Shown: positions 1 through 10,052 of the stretch, in pieces | Numbering within the stretch: position 1 is the stretch's first letter | How the letters are laid out: the number at the start of each line of letters is the position of its first letter | Assembly: GCA_027563935.2 (NCBI GenBank) | Contig: CM050452.1 | Coordinates: 34,790,850-34,854,849 of the forward strand | Direction: 5' to 3' | DNA length: 64,000 nt | From: Costus lasius | Lineage: Eukaryota > Streptophyta > Magnoliopsida > Zingiberales > Costaceae | Notes under the pieces: generated by a model | Told to the model about the DNA's origin: nothing | Seen by the model: only the letters and a program-made list of their open reading frames with translations | Databases searched by the model: none | Translations under genes and position numbers: made by a program

Positions 1-28
1 GAGTATCCGTGCACTTGCGGACACAACA
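1..28 (+). repeat. 3' end of the 5' LTR of element A (Athila-like), cut by window edge
   Basis: The last 28 bases before the primer site match, in reverse complement, the end of the element D LTR at 59696 onward (shared core GTATCCGTGCACTTGCGG followed by ACACAACA). It ends in CA, as LTRs do. The rest of this LTR lies left of the window. A and D therefore share their LTR-end type although they lie in opposite orientation. Confidence 0.8.
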
Positions 29-34
29 AGTTTT

Positions 35-52
35 TGGCGCCGTTGCCGGGGA
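35..52 (+). other. Primer binding site of element A (tRNA-Asp type)
   Basis: TGGCGCCGTTGCCGGGGA follows the LTR end after a short spacer. This 18-base motif is the usual Asp-tRNA primer site of plant Athila-like Ty3/gypsy elements (family knowledge). It sets the element on the + strand and places gag just downstream. Confidence 0.85.
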
Positions 53-202
53 CCTTGGTTTTGTCAATATTGAAGATATTGAAAGTATTTCTAGACTAGG
101 TTTTTGTTTTTGTTTTTGTTTACTATTTTCGAAATTTAGATCGACTTTGACTTTCTCTTTATTATTCTGCATCTTTTGAACTTTTTGATCTATCTACTTT
201 GC

Positions 203-886
203 ATGCGCAGAAATCTTAGGTCAGGACCACTTGTACCTTTTGATCCTGAGATAAACAAGACTCTGAGACTGCGAAAGAGATTGAGATTTGAGGAGACACA
301 AGTTATAGAAGTAGTGGAGATGGCTGAGAGAAGATCTTTGCGCGACTATGCTGCTCCAAATGCACAGGGAGTTCACTCTAGTATCACTAGACCAGCCATT
401 GATGCGAACAATTTCGAGATCAAACCGGCGTTCATATCAATGCTTCAACAAAATCAGTTTGGAGGATCTCCAATGGAGGATCCTAATATTCATCTATCTC
501 TTTTTCATGAACTGTGTGATACCATCAAGATTAATGGAGTTTCTGATGATGCGCTAAAATTGCGTTTATTTCCTTCTACTCTCAGGAACCGAGCACGTGA
601 TTGGCTGCACTCTCAGCCTTCTGGAACGTTCACAACTTGGGAGCTGCTGTCCAATGCTTTTCTCATGAAATACTTCCCTCCTAGTAAGACGATTCAATTA
701 AGAAACCAGATCACAGGGTTTGCTCAACAGGAAGGAGAATCTCTTAGTGAAGCATGGGAGCAATACAATGAATTGCAGAGGAAGTGTCCTCACCATGGCT
801 TGGAGCAATGGGTTTTAATTGAAACATTTTATTATGCTTTGCTTAATCAAACACGCCTCACTGTTGACGCTGCTGCAGGAGGAGCC
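203..886 (+). pseudogene. gag: Element A gag, part 1 (capsid region), interrupted
   Basis: This is the N-terminal capsid part of an Athila-like Gag, which would package element RNA into particles. The first plausible ATG is at 203; the reading frame is also open upstream of it to 176 but without an ATG there. The region around 430-830 has the Retrotrans_gag pattern of plant Ty3/gypsy Gag: residues such as FPSTLRNRARDWL, a TTWE segment, KYFPPSKT and the EGESLSEAWEQYNEL block. The frame stays open to the solo copia LTR that enters at 887, and the TGA at 887-889 belongs to that insertion. Part 1 is 228 codons, part 2 (2594-2677) 28 codons, and both junctions keep frame with part 3 at 11745, so the gene was open when it was hit. 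Homologous decayed gag lies in element B at 56820. Confidence 0.85.
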
Positions 887-2588
887 TGAAAGTACCCCTT
901 AAGATTAAGGGGGGTCCCCTTCTAGGGGGAGCAAAAACCCTAGTCATGTGGCGCATAAAACTTTGCAGCGGAATAAAGGGTTTGAAAGAATCTATTGCAT
1001 GATATATGATCAACTTAAGTAAACTTGAATTCATACCATAGCCATTTGCGTTGGATGAAGACTTGGAAGGAAAGGCGCAAGCGAGCCTTCTCCTAAGGTG
1101 ACGCACACAATTGGTGTCGCCTACTTTCCTTGGTGCTCCTTGTGCTAGCAAGGTTCCAAGAAGCCTTTGTCGAATGGAAAGGAAAGGGGGAAAAAAGATC
1201 GTCTTGCTTGAGTTTCCTTTTGTCGTCCTCCTCTTCTCTAGCCGAGAGGTTGTCACGTCTAAGCCAAGCGTTGGCGACGAACAAAGAGAGGGGGAAGCGT
1301 GAAGTGTGGCAATCGTGAGTCATGGCCACGATTAGTAGAAGTGCTATCCAAAAATAGCATCCACTTCTCAACATGCGCTCTTGGGTTTACCCAATCGCTA
1401 ATGCCACATCACTTGAACCATGCGCTCAACCAATGAGCGGGTTCACTTCGGTTTGGTCCAAGACCAATTAAACCAAGCAATATGGTCTAGATCTTAAATA
1501 AACCCTAAGGCTTCAGATCTAACCGTCAATCTCTTCGATGCCCCTGATCTGACCGATCTGGCATCTAATCTCTCGATCGAAGCTTACCGATCTAAAGCCC
1601 TAATCAATCAAACATGATCAGACTAGATCTCACTCACAATCAGAGATTAAATCCCTTTAAACTGAACCTAAACAATTCAGTCCACACGATCTGACTTAAG
1701 TAAGCCATATCATCAAATTGTGCGACCCTGAGGGTTTCCTTTAAATGTCGGTAACGATAATTCTCATTATCACGATCAGTGAGGGGTATCTAGCAACACA
1801 TCACTGTCTCCCGATATAGAGGAAAGAGTCTTCCAAGACTACACCCAAAACATAGCACAAGTGTGAATCAATTCACAAGGCATGCATATTTCCTTTGCCA
1901 CTGGATGTTCTTATTGGACAAGCCTGTCAAGCTCGTAACTCCAATATGATGAGCATGATTAGATCAGATGAACACTGTCACCTGGGTATGGCCATACTCT
2001 TTTCTCAATCATCTCATCCAGGGGGCCCCTTTAGAACATCACACTCCTTAAACAAGGAGACGGCAATCCTATGTCTATCATTAGTGCCCTAACCTGACTC
2101 AAGCTCATCATCCAAGATAGTCTATAATCATTATGTTTCAAATGATATTGAACTACCTCAAAACAATGACAATTATCATTTAGAAACACAAGTGATCTCA
2201 AGTCAGAGGAAATGTGCCACTTGTCTTAATCAAGGAATATTCACATTGTGACAAACAATTGAACATCCTAGTAGGGTCTGTCCAGTACATCCCATGTACC
2301 CATGAGTCTACATCTTATTCCATGCTCGAAGCATCCTATAAGATTAGAACACATATTAGTCTTAACCATATCAAGGCTGTCTCATGTTCACCAAGATATA
2401 TCGACTAAGGACATAATAGCATGTCAGCCCAGCTGAATAGCTTTGAGACATTATTCAGAAGAACATATATTGCAGCAGACAATGTAGCTAACTGAATAAC
2501 AACCATGCCTTAAACATAACAGTTTATTACATGATACTGATACATTCCCATAGGCCTCAAACATTAGCCTTAAGGGCATACCCCAACA
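887..2588 (-). mobile_element. Solo Ty1/copia LTR (1702 bp), same family as copia-1 and copia-2
   Basis: On the - strand it starts TGTTGGGGTATGCCC and ends in CA, and it matches the copia LTRs elsewhere in the window over its length. It is flanked by a perfect 5-bp duplication GAGCC at 882-886 and 2589-2593. No internal copia sequence is present, so it is a solo LTR left by recombination between the two LTRs of a former full element. It lies in gag of element A, in the opposite orientation. Confidence 0.93.
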
Positions 2589-2593
2589 GAGCC

Positions 2594-2677
2594 TTCATGA
2601 ACAAGACATTGGATAAGGCTTACCAGATGATTGAAGAGATGGCTCTTAACCAAGAACAGAATTCAAGAGAAAGAGGA
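2594..2677 (+). pseudogene. gag: Element A gag, part 2 (28 codons between two insertions)
   Basis: This short stretch lies between the TSD of the solo LTR and the start of copia-1. It continues the gag reading frame of part 1 (start of capsid C-terminal region, with MNKTLDKAYQMIEEM) and ends with GAGGA, the target copied when copia-1 inserted. Element B has the equivalent residues near 57470-57530. Confidence 0.8.
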
Positions 2678-4364
2678 TGTTGGAGTATGCCCTTAAGGCT
2701 AATGTTTGAGGCCTTGGGATTGTAACAGTATCATGTAATAAACTCTTAAGTTTATAAAGGCATGGTTGTTATTCAGATTGTTACCTTGTCTGCTCCAATA
2801 AGTGTACTTCTGATTAATGTCTCAAAGCTGTTCAGCTAGGCTGACATGCAGTAATGTCCTTAGTCGAGATATCTTGGTGAACTTGAGACAGCCCTGATAT
2901 GATTGAGACTAATATGAGTTCTAATCTTATAGGATGCTTCGAGCATGGAATAAGATGTAGACTCATGGGTACATTGGATGTACTGGACAGACCCTACTAG
3001 GATATTCGGTTGCTTGTCACAATGTGAATAATCCTTGTATGCTACAAGTGGCACATGTCCTTTGACTTGAGATCACTTGTGTTTCTAAATGATGAATGTC
3101 ATTGTTTTGAGGTAGTTCAATATCATTTGAAATATAATGATTATAGACTATCTTGGATGATGATCAAGAGTCAGGTTAGGACACTAGTGATAGATACAGG
3201 ATTGCCGTCTCCTTGTTTAAGGAGTGTGATGTTCTAGGGCCCCCCTATATGAGATGATTGAGAAAGTGTATGGCCATACCCAGATGACGGTGATCATCTG
3301 ATCTAATCATGCTCATCGTATTGGAGTTACAGGCTTGACATGCTTGTCCAATAAGAACATCCAGTGGCAAAGGAAACATGTATGCCTTGTGAAGAAGATT
3401 CACACTTGTGCTGTGATTTGGGAGTAGTCTTGGAAGACTCTTTCCTTTATATCGGGAGACAGTGATGTGTTGCTAGATACCCCTCACTGATCGTGATAAC
3501 GTAAGTTGTCGTTACCGACATTTAAAGGAAACCCTTAGGGTCGCACAATTTGATGATATGGCTTGCTTAAGTCAGATCGTGTGGACTGAATTGTTTTGAT
3601 TCAGTTTAAAGGAGTTTGGACTCTGATTGTAAGTGAGATCTGGTCTGATCATGTTTGATTGATTAGGGCTTGAGATCGGTAAGCTTCGATCGAGAGTAGT
3701 GATGCTAGATCAGTGAGATCAGAAGCATCAAGAGATCAACGGTTAGATCTTGAACCGTTTGGTTCAGAGAGAGATCTAGACCATGGCTTGGGTTGTTTTG
3801 GTTTGGTCTTTGAACCAAAAGCATTGGACCGAATTCCATTGAACCGGTTCACACATGTGTGAACGGATTGGTTCAAGATGGAAGCGTTAAAGGGCGGTTT
3901 GCTTTGAGTGGGCGAAAGCTTCATGACTTTCCATCTTGGGAAATCATGTAACGCCTCTTGAAGAAAACGCTTAAACGCATGTTGTGGCTTTGCTTGGTGA
4001 TCGATCCATCGGAGACGAAAACGAACAAGAGAAGCTTCATCGCCCTTGCCGAAAGTTGGTTTTTCTTCTCCTTCATACGACAAGAACCTTGAAGCCTTGC
4101 TAGCACAAGGACGACAAGGAGTAGGCCAACATCCTCTTGTGTGTGGCACACTTTGGAGGAGAACCCTATCGTTCTCTTGCTTCCAAGTCGAGTCCAATCT
4201 TCATGGCAATGGTATGAATCTCATCCGATTTATACATCTCATAAGAGTTGATCATACGACATGCTATTTTGATCTTGAATCCCTATCTTCCGCTGCAAAA
4301 GAATTACATATGCGCCACCTTTAGGGATTTCCCCCTTGCGCTCCCCCTCGAAGGGGACCCAACA
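2678..4364 (+). repeat. 5' LTR of copia-1
   Basis: 1687 bp, TGTTGG...CCAACA. It would hold the promoter; a TATA-like CTTTATATCGG lies near 3447, which is only a candidate. Short open frames inside recur in every LTR copy but show no coding signature, so they are not called. Confidence 0.95.
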
Positions 4365-4366
4365 AT

Positions 4367-4380
4367 TGGTATCAGAGCCA
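4367..4380 (+). other. Primer binding site of copia-1 (initiator Met tRNA)
   Basis: TGGTATCAGAGCCA begins two bases after the 5' LTR. It is complementary to the 3' end of plant initiator-Met tRNA, the usual minus-strand primer of Ty1/copia elements. Confidence 0.93.
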
Positions 4381-6147
4381 TAATATGCATGTTGTTATGA
4401 TTGCTTAAGCTTTTGTGATCCTTGTTTGCAATGATATGCTTAGATCTAACCGACATGCGAGAGTTACATGTTAAGTTTGCATATCCGAAACTTGATGTAT
4501 GTCTCCTTGGCGCATGCTTAAGTTTCCATGCAAGTTTTCTTGTTGCGCATGTGTTGGCGCTTGTGTGGTTTTTCTTACAAAACAAAAGGAACTTGCGCGC
4601 CTATCTAGATCTAAGGCCCTACTATAAACCCTTAGATGGGTTGATGGGGTTGAAGTCACCTCTAGGTTAGATCCAATAGTCTGATCAGACCATCTGACAG
4701 CCTAGATGGGTTGACCAGATAGCACCTGTGCGCAAGCACGAGGTGGCTATAGGTCGACTGCATCCAGGGCGTGTAGCGAGGTCTGGTTGAGACGACTACT
4801 GAACACACATGAGTTAGGCCCGGGGTCACACCCGCTTGCCGAAACTCATGAGGGTGGTTCAGCCCTTTGCGCATGCATGGTTGACCATTAGGTCAACTCA
4901 AGTCAGTTAGGACTTGGTGCATGCAAGGGCAGAGGATCTGACTAGATGGATGAGTGGATCCCTATCAATGGACCATTGTAAGGTTGTAGGGGCACATAAG
5001 GAAATTAAAATTGATACCATGGGGTTTTCAAAAATTTTATTTTCTTTGTAATGGATCACATGTTGATTGAATGATGCAATGATGCTTGTTTATTTCATCT
5101 TATGTGGGTTGCCCTTTTATTGTGTGCTGTGCTGGGGCCTGCGAGCCTGGTAAATTATTATTTTGTGATCTGCGAATCACATTTGTAATTAATTTATTGT
5201 ATATTTTTGACCTGCGAGTCAAACTTGTCTAGGTAGATCAAAATGTATTTTGATTAGACAAGAGCACAAAGGCACACATCCAAGAGGGGCATTCAGCTGG
5301 TGGCGCACCTAAGGTGCTCTTGGCGCTAGGGCCCTGGGTAGGACCAGATGAGATGCAAAAGGAGCTCAAGTGAAGACTTAAGTAAAATTAAGGTCTTACT
5401 TAGGGTTCATGGGCTTTTACCACATAAGATCAGCATGCTTTCTATTTATTGCTTTTATAATTAGAAATGCATGAGTTTATCTTCTGCTATCACCATAGGA
5501 CTTGCATGATAGTCAAGAAGATAAAAGACCGGTAAAATCCAACGCTAAAATATCAAGCTCGTAAGCCTTCTGACGCGAAACCTCACCGTTCTGACTATCG
5601 TTGGAGCCGTGTTGTACCCACTCAGTGGGCACGTCCATCTATCTTCAGACGGTGCGGGATTACACCTGTGTGTTACAGAGAAGGGATTTATCGCTTCTCG
5701 TTGCTCAGCATAGCACGTGGTGGTCCAGGGAGTAGGTCGGGTCAGCTTGACCATGTAGGCTACATATGTGGCGCATATGGTAGCACATGGAGGCAGCCAT
5801 CTGTGGGATCAGAGACTGTGTTGTACCAACTCAGTTGGCACAGTCTGCTGGATTGCCCAGATGAAGGGGAATCGCACGGGTTGGCGATTGGCTGGGACAG
5901 CCTACCAGAAATTAGTGCTTGTCATCTCTGTGCATCTTATCTCGCCTGAGCGGGACGCGGAGACCAAGTATGAAATCTGGATCCCATCTCACTAAAAGAG
6001 TGTTACTCTTTCGGACTGTTTACTGGATTTTTCAGTCAGACAAAATAGTGAGAAAAAGGAATCATTCTTAAGTCCTGATTGATTCTTAACATTGATACTG
6101 ACCTTGCTGTTCTTGCATTGTTGTAGATTCCTGCAGCAACGAACACC
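4381..6147 (+). other. Untranslated leader of copia-1 (1.77 kb)
   Basis: No credible gene lies in this long leader; open frames are short. It is shared nearly base for base with the leader of copia-2 (23528-24858 plus 35996-36442). It holds two related palindromes (5617 and 5826). Leaders in this position usually carry RNA packaging and dimerisation signals. Confidence 0.7.
5617..5838 (+). other. Twin palindromes in the copia-1 leader
   Basis: CCCACTCAGTGGG is at 5617-5629 and CCAACTCAGTTGG at 5826-5838. Each is preceded by GTGTTGTA and followed by CAC. They share the centre ACTCAGT, and the third base pair differs in a matched way (C-G versus A-T). copia-2 keeps both at 24774-24786 and 36120-36132. 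A dimer-linkage role is possible but not shown. Confidence 0.6.
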
Positions 6148-9100
6148 ATGAGCTTCAATGTGCGATCCCTACTGGAAAGGGAGAAGTTTGCTGGGCCGAA
6201 CTTCTCTGACTGGTTCGGACACCTTAAGATCGTTCTTAAGGCAGAGAGGAAACTGTATGTCCTCGAGACGGCTGTGCCGCCTCAACCCGCTGCGAACGCC
6301 GCAAGGGCGGTTCGTGAAGCCTATGAAAAGCACGTCAATGATAGCATTGATGTCGCTTGCCTGATGCTAGCGTCTATGACGCCACCGCTGCAGCGTCAGC
6401 ATGAGGATATGTCGGCTATAGAGATCATAGCGAACCTCAAGATGCTGTATGCTGCACAGGCGAGGACAGAACGCTATAATCTGATGAAGCTCTTCTTTCA
6501 GAGCAAACTGGCTGAAGGGAGCCCAGTGGGAGCTCACGTGCTCAAGATGATTGGGCACAAGGAGGCTCTGGAGAAACTGGGGCATACCATTAACCAGGAG
6601 CTTGCTGTAGACATCATTCTGCAGTCTCTTCCGCCTTCTTTCGATGCGTTCATCATTAACTTTAATATGAACAAAATCGATTGTACACCGGCAGAGCTGT
6701 TGAATATGCTCTTGACTACTGAGGAAACTCTGAAGGGAAAGCCTTCAACCTCTGTCTTGATGGTTCCTTCAAGGAACAAGAAGAAGGGGAAGAAGGGCAA
6801 GGCCCCTGTCAAGAACTACAGTAAGGCTCTGAAACAGAAGGTGAAGCGGTCCAAGGATAACAGGTGTTTCCACTGTGGCCAGCTGGGTCACTGGAAAAAG
6901 GACTGTAAAGCGCTCCAAGGAGATAAGAGGGGAAGCATCGCTTCTGGCTCAGGTATTTACGTGACGGAAGTCATGGTTTCATCTTCTTCTATATCATGGG
7001 TGTTGGACACTGCATGTGGAGTTCACATTTGTTCAAATGTACAGGAACTCAAGAGAAGAAGGCAGGTGGGACAGCATGAGGTAGACCTACGCGTTGGAAA
7101 CGGGGCACGGGTTGCTGCTATTGCTGTAGGAGACTATTTCATTTCTTTACCATCTGGCATTGTATTAGAATTAAACAATTGTTATTTTGTACCCAGTATT
7201 ACCAAGAATATTATCTCCATTCCTGCTCTTGTCAGGAAGGGTTTTTCCTTTGAATGCAAGATTTCAAAGTGTATACTTTCTCTAGATAATATTGTGTATG
7301 CTACTGGTTCCATTAACAATGGGTTATTCATGTTGGACATGGAATGTTCTATACAAAACATTGATAATAAGAAAGCCAAGTATGCTGATGACAGCACCTT
7401 GCTATGGCATAGTCGTTTAGGCCATATAAACGAGAAGCGCATTAAGCGGTTGCATGATCATGGACTGCTGGGATCATTCTCCTATGAGGAGATTGATACA
7501 TGCAAAGCTTGTTTAATGGGTAAAATGACGAAGTCACCTTTTCCTAATAAAGGTCAAAGGGCTTCAGGTTTACTTGACCTTATACACAGTGATGGGTGTG
7601 GGCCATTTAGTAAACATGCCAGAGGTGGCTATCAGTACTTCATTACCTTTACTGATGATTTCAGTAGGTATGGGTATGTCTATTTAATGAGACATAAAAG
7701 TGAATCTTTTGACAAGTTCAAGGAGTTCAAAAATGAAGTACAAAATCAGTTAGGCCGAAATATCAAGGCACTTCGTTCTGATCGAGGTGGTGAATACCTA
7801 AGTCATGCATTTACTGACTATCTGAAGGAGTGTGGGATTATCTCACAGCTCACTCCGCCAGGAACACCGCAATGGAATGGTGTGTCCGAGAGGAGAAATA
7901 GAACGTTACTTGATATGGTTCGTTCTATGATGAGTCAGGCTACTCTACCTTACTCCTTTTGGGGTTTTGCACTGGAAACAGCTGCAAAGGTATTAAACCG
8001 AGTGCCATCCAAGGCAGTTTCTAAGACGCCATATGAGTTATGGTATGGGAAACAGCCAAGCTTGACATTTATCAGGATCTGGGGTTGCGAGGCTTATGTC
8101 AAAAAGCTCGCCTCTGGGAAACTGGAGAGCAGATCTGAGAAATGTATATTTGTCGGTTACCCTAAGGAAACTAAGGGTTATTATTTCTACGATCCCAAAG
8201 AGAACAAAGTATTTGTTGCTCGGACGGCCATATTTCTTGAGAAGGAGTTTCTTCTGCAAGAGGCCAGTGGGAGAGAAATAAGGCTGGATGAGAATCCAGA
8301 GGAAGGACAAAGTAGTCAAGCACAGTTGGATGTGCCTGAGCCAGTTGATCAGGTTATTGAACAACCTGAGGCTCAGATATCACGGGAACCGCGAAGATCG
8401 GGAAGGATCCGTCGTCAGCCTGAGCGCTATGACGGAGTCTACATCATTGATAATGATGAACCCCTCACTTATGCGGATGCGGTCAGTGGACCGGAGTCAG
8501 CTAGATGGCTTGATGCTATGCGAGCCGAGATGGACTCCATGTCAGATAACCAAGTCTGGGATTTGGTTGATCCGCCTCCGGGAGTAATCCCTATAGGCTG
8601 TAAATGGATCTTCAAGAAGAAGATTGACATGGATGGTAACGTGGTTACCTATAAAGGCAGGCTAGTTGCGAAAGGTTTCAAACAAATCTACGGGATAGAT
8701 TATGATGAAACTTTCTCACCTGTAGCCATGTTTAAGTCTATTCGGATTCTTTTCGCGATAGCTGCATATTATGATTATGAGATCTGGCAGATGGATGTGA
8801 AGACAGCTTTCCTTAATGGAAATCTGGACGAGGATGTGTATATGACACAGCCTGAGGGTTTCACTAATCCATCAGATCGTCATAAAATATGCAAGTTAAA
8901 GAAGTCCATTTATGGACTGAAACAAGCATCTAGAAGCTGGAATATTCGTTTTGATGAATCAATCTCTGAGTTTGGTTTCATCAAAAACGAAGATGACCCG
9001 TGTGTATATAAGAGGTTTAGTGGGAGCGTGATTACTTTCCTCGTCCTCTACGTCGATGACATCTTGATCATTGGAAATGATATTCCTGAACTGCATGCTG

Positions 9101-10032
9101 TTAAAGCATGGTTAGGAAAATGTTTCCAGATGAAAGATCTAGGAGAAGCAGCCTATGTGTTAGGTGTGAAGATCTACAGGGATAGATCTAAGAGGCTTCT
9201 CGGGCTGTGCCAGAGTACGTACATCGATAAAGTCCTAGAGAGATTCCATTTAGAGAATTCTAAAAGGGGATATCTGCCAGTCAGACATGGTCTGAATCTT
9301 TCGAAGAGTCAGTGTCCACAAACACAGACTGAGAAAGATGAAATGGACAATACGCCTTATGCTTCGGCTATTGGGTCCATTATGTATGCGATGTTGTGTA
9401 CTCGCCCAGACGTCGCTTACGGGTTAAGCGTGACCAGTCGGTTCCAAAGTAATCCAGGCATGGCGCACTGGATTGCGGTCAAGAACATTTTAAAATATCT
9501 GCGGAGGACCAAAGATATGTTCTTGATATATGGTGGTCAGGAAGAACTCAGTATTGAAGGATATACTGACGCTTCGTTCCAGTCGGACCAGGATGATTTC
9601 CGATCGCAATCAGGCTATGTTTTTAGCTTGAATGGTGGAGCAGTGGTGTGGAAAAGTTTCAAACAGTCAACTGTTGCTGATTCCACAACAGAAGCCGAGT
9701 ATGTTGCAGCCTCGGAAGCATCCAAGGAGGCAGTGTGGATTCGTAAGTTCGTGAAAGAACTTGGTGTTGTTCCTTCGAGTGCAGATCCTTTGGTTATCTT
9801 CTGTGATAACACTGGAGCCATCGCACAAGCAAAGGAACCACGGTCGCACCAGAAGTCCAAGCACATACAGAGACGGTTTCACTTGATCCGGGAGATCATT
9901 GATCGAGGCGAGATCAAAATCTGCAAGGTTCATACAGATGACAATCTGGCAGACCCACTTACCAAGCCTCTGGCGCAGCAGAAGCATGAGAAGCACTGTA
10001 ATAATATGGGTTTGAGGTTTCTCAACCATTAG
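6148..10032 (+). CDS. gag-pol: Ty1/copia gag-pol polyprotein, intact (1294 aa)
   Basis: One open frame encodes capsid, protease, integrase, reverse transcriptase and RNase H in Ty1/copia order. ATG at 6148 sits in ACCATGAG right after the leader. Visible domains: UBN2-type Gag about residues 50-200; a KKKGKKGK basic patch; CCHC zinc knuckle CFHCGQLGHWKKDC near 240-253; protease motif WVLDTACG near 284-291; GAG-pre-integrase zinc motif (H..H..CKAC) about 410-460; integrase core with D482, D503 and E581; RT with the QMDVKTAFLNG block and YVDD at 968-971; RNase H from D1141 through TEAEY near 1182 and DNTGAI near 1220; C-terminal NLADPLTKPL. No stop or frameshift. Oddity: the residue after the first integrase Asp is Gly (HSDG) where copia-2 has Val (HSDV). 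The protein would act in cytoplasmic particles and then in nuclear integration. Confidence 0.96.
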   Translation: MSFNVRSLLEREKFAGPNFSDWFGHLKIVLKAERKLYVLETAVPPQPAANAARAVREAYEKHVNDSIDVACLMLASMTPPLQRQHEDMSAIEIIANLKMLYAAQARTERYNLMKLFFQSKLAEGSPVGAHVLKMIGHKEALEKLGHTINQELAVDIILQSLPPSFDAFIINFNMNKIDCTPAELLNMLLTTEETLKGKPSTSVLMVPSRNKKKGKKGKAPVKNYSKALKQKVKRSKDNRCFHCGQLGHWKKDCKALQGDKRGSIASGSGIYVTEVMVSSSSISWVLDTACGVHICSNVQELKRRRQVGQHEVDLRVGNGARVAAIAVGDYFISLPSGIVLELNNCYFVPSITKNIISIPALVRKGFSFECKISKCILSLDNIVYATGSINNGLFMLDMECSIQNIDNKKAKYADDSTLLWHSRLGHINEKRIKRLHDHGLLGSFSYEEIDTCKACLMGKMTKSPFPNKGQRASGLLDLIHSDGCGPFSKHARGGYQYFITFTDDFSRYGYVYLMRHKSESFDKFKEFKNEVQNQLGRNIKALRSDRGGEYLSHAFTDYLKECGIISQLTPPGTPQWNGVSERRNRTLLDMVRSMMSQATLPYSFWGFALETAAKVLNRVPSKAVSKTPYELWYGKQPSLTFIRIWGCEAYVKKLASGKLESRSEKCIFVGYPKETKGYYFYDPKENKVFVARTAIFLEKEFLLQEASGREIRLDENPEEGQSSQAQLDVPEPVDQVIEQPEAQISREPRRSGRIRRQPERYDGVYIIDNDEPLTYADAVSGPESARWLDAMRAEMDSMSDNQVWDLVDPPPGVIPIGCKWIFKKKIDMDGNVVTYKGRLVAKGFKQIYGIDYDETFSPVAMFKSIRILFAIAAYYDYEIWQMDVKTAFLNGNLDEDVYMTQPEGFTNPSDRHKICKLKKSIYGLKQASRSWNIRFDESISEFGFIKNEDDPCVYKRFSGSVITFLVLYVDDILIIGNDIPELHAVKAWLGKCFQMKDLGEAAYVLGVKIYRDRSKRLLGLCQSTYIDKVLERFHLENSKRGYLPVRHGLNLSKSQCPQTQTEKDEMDNTPYASAIGSIMYAMLCTRPDVAYGLSVTSRFQSNPGMAHWIAVKNILKYLRRTKDMFLIYGGQEELSIEGYTDASFQSDQDDFRSQSGYVFSLNGGAVVWKSFKQSTVADSTTEAEYVAASEASKEAVWIRKFVKELGVVPSSADPLVIFCDNTGAIAQAKEPRSHQKSKHIQRRFHLIREIIDRGEIKICKVHTDDNLADPLTKPLAQQKHEKHCNNMGLRFLNH

Positions 10033-10041
10033 ATTAAGTGC

Positions 10042-10051
10042 AAGTGGGAGA
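10042..10051 (+). other. Polypurine tract of copia-1
   Basis: AAGTGGGAGA lies one base before the 3' LTR, nine bases after the gag-pol stop. It is the plus-strand primer site typical of Ty1/copia. Confidence 0.85.
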
Positions 10052-10052
10052 T

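Noticed and set aside
3736..4197. 153-codon - strand open frame repeated in both copia-1 LTRs (also 11111-11572)
   Set aside because: It exists only because the LTRs are duplicated; it has no domain, and the other LTR subfamilies do not keep it.
6534..7442. Reverse-strand open frames across copia gag-pol
   Set aside because: They mirror the coding frame of a well-supported polyprotein and have no domains.
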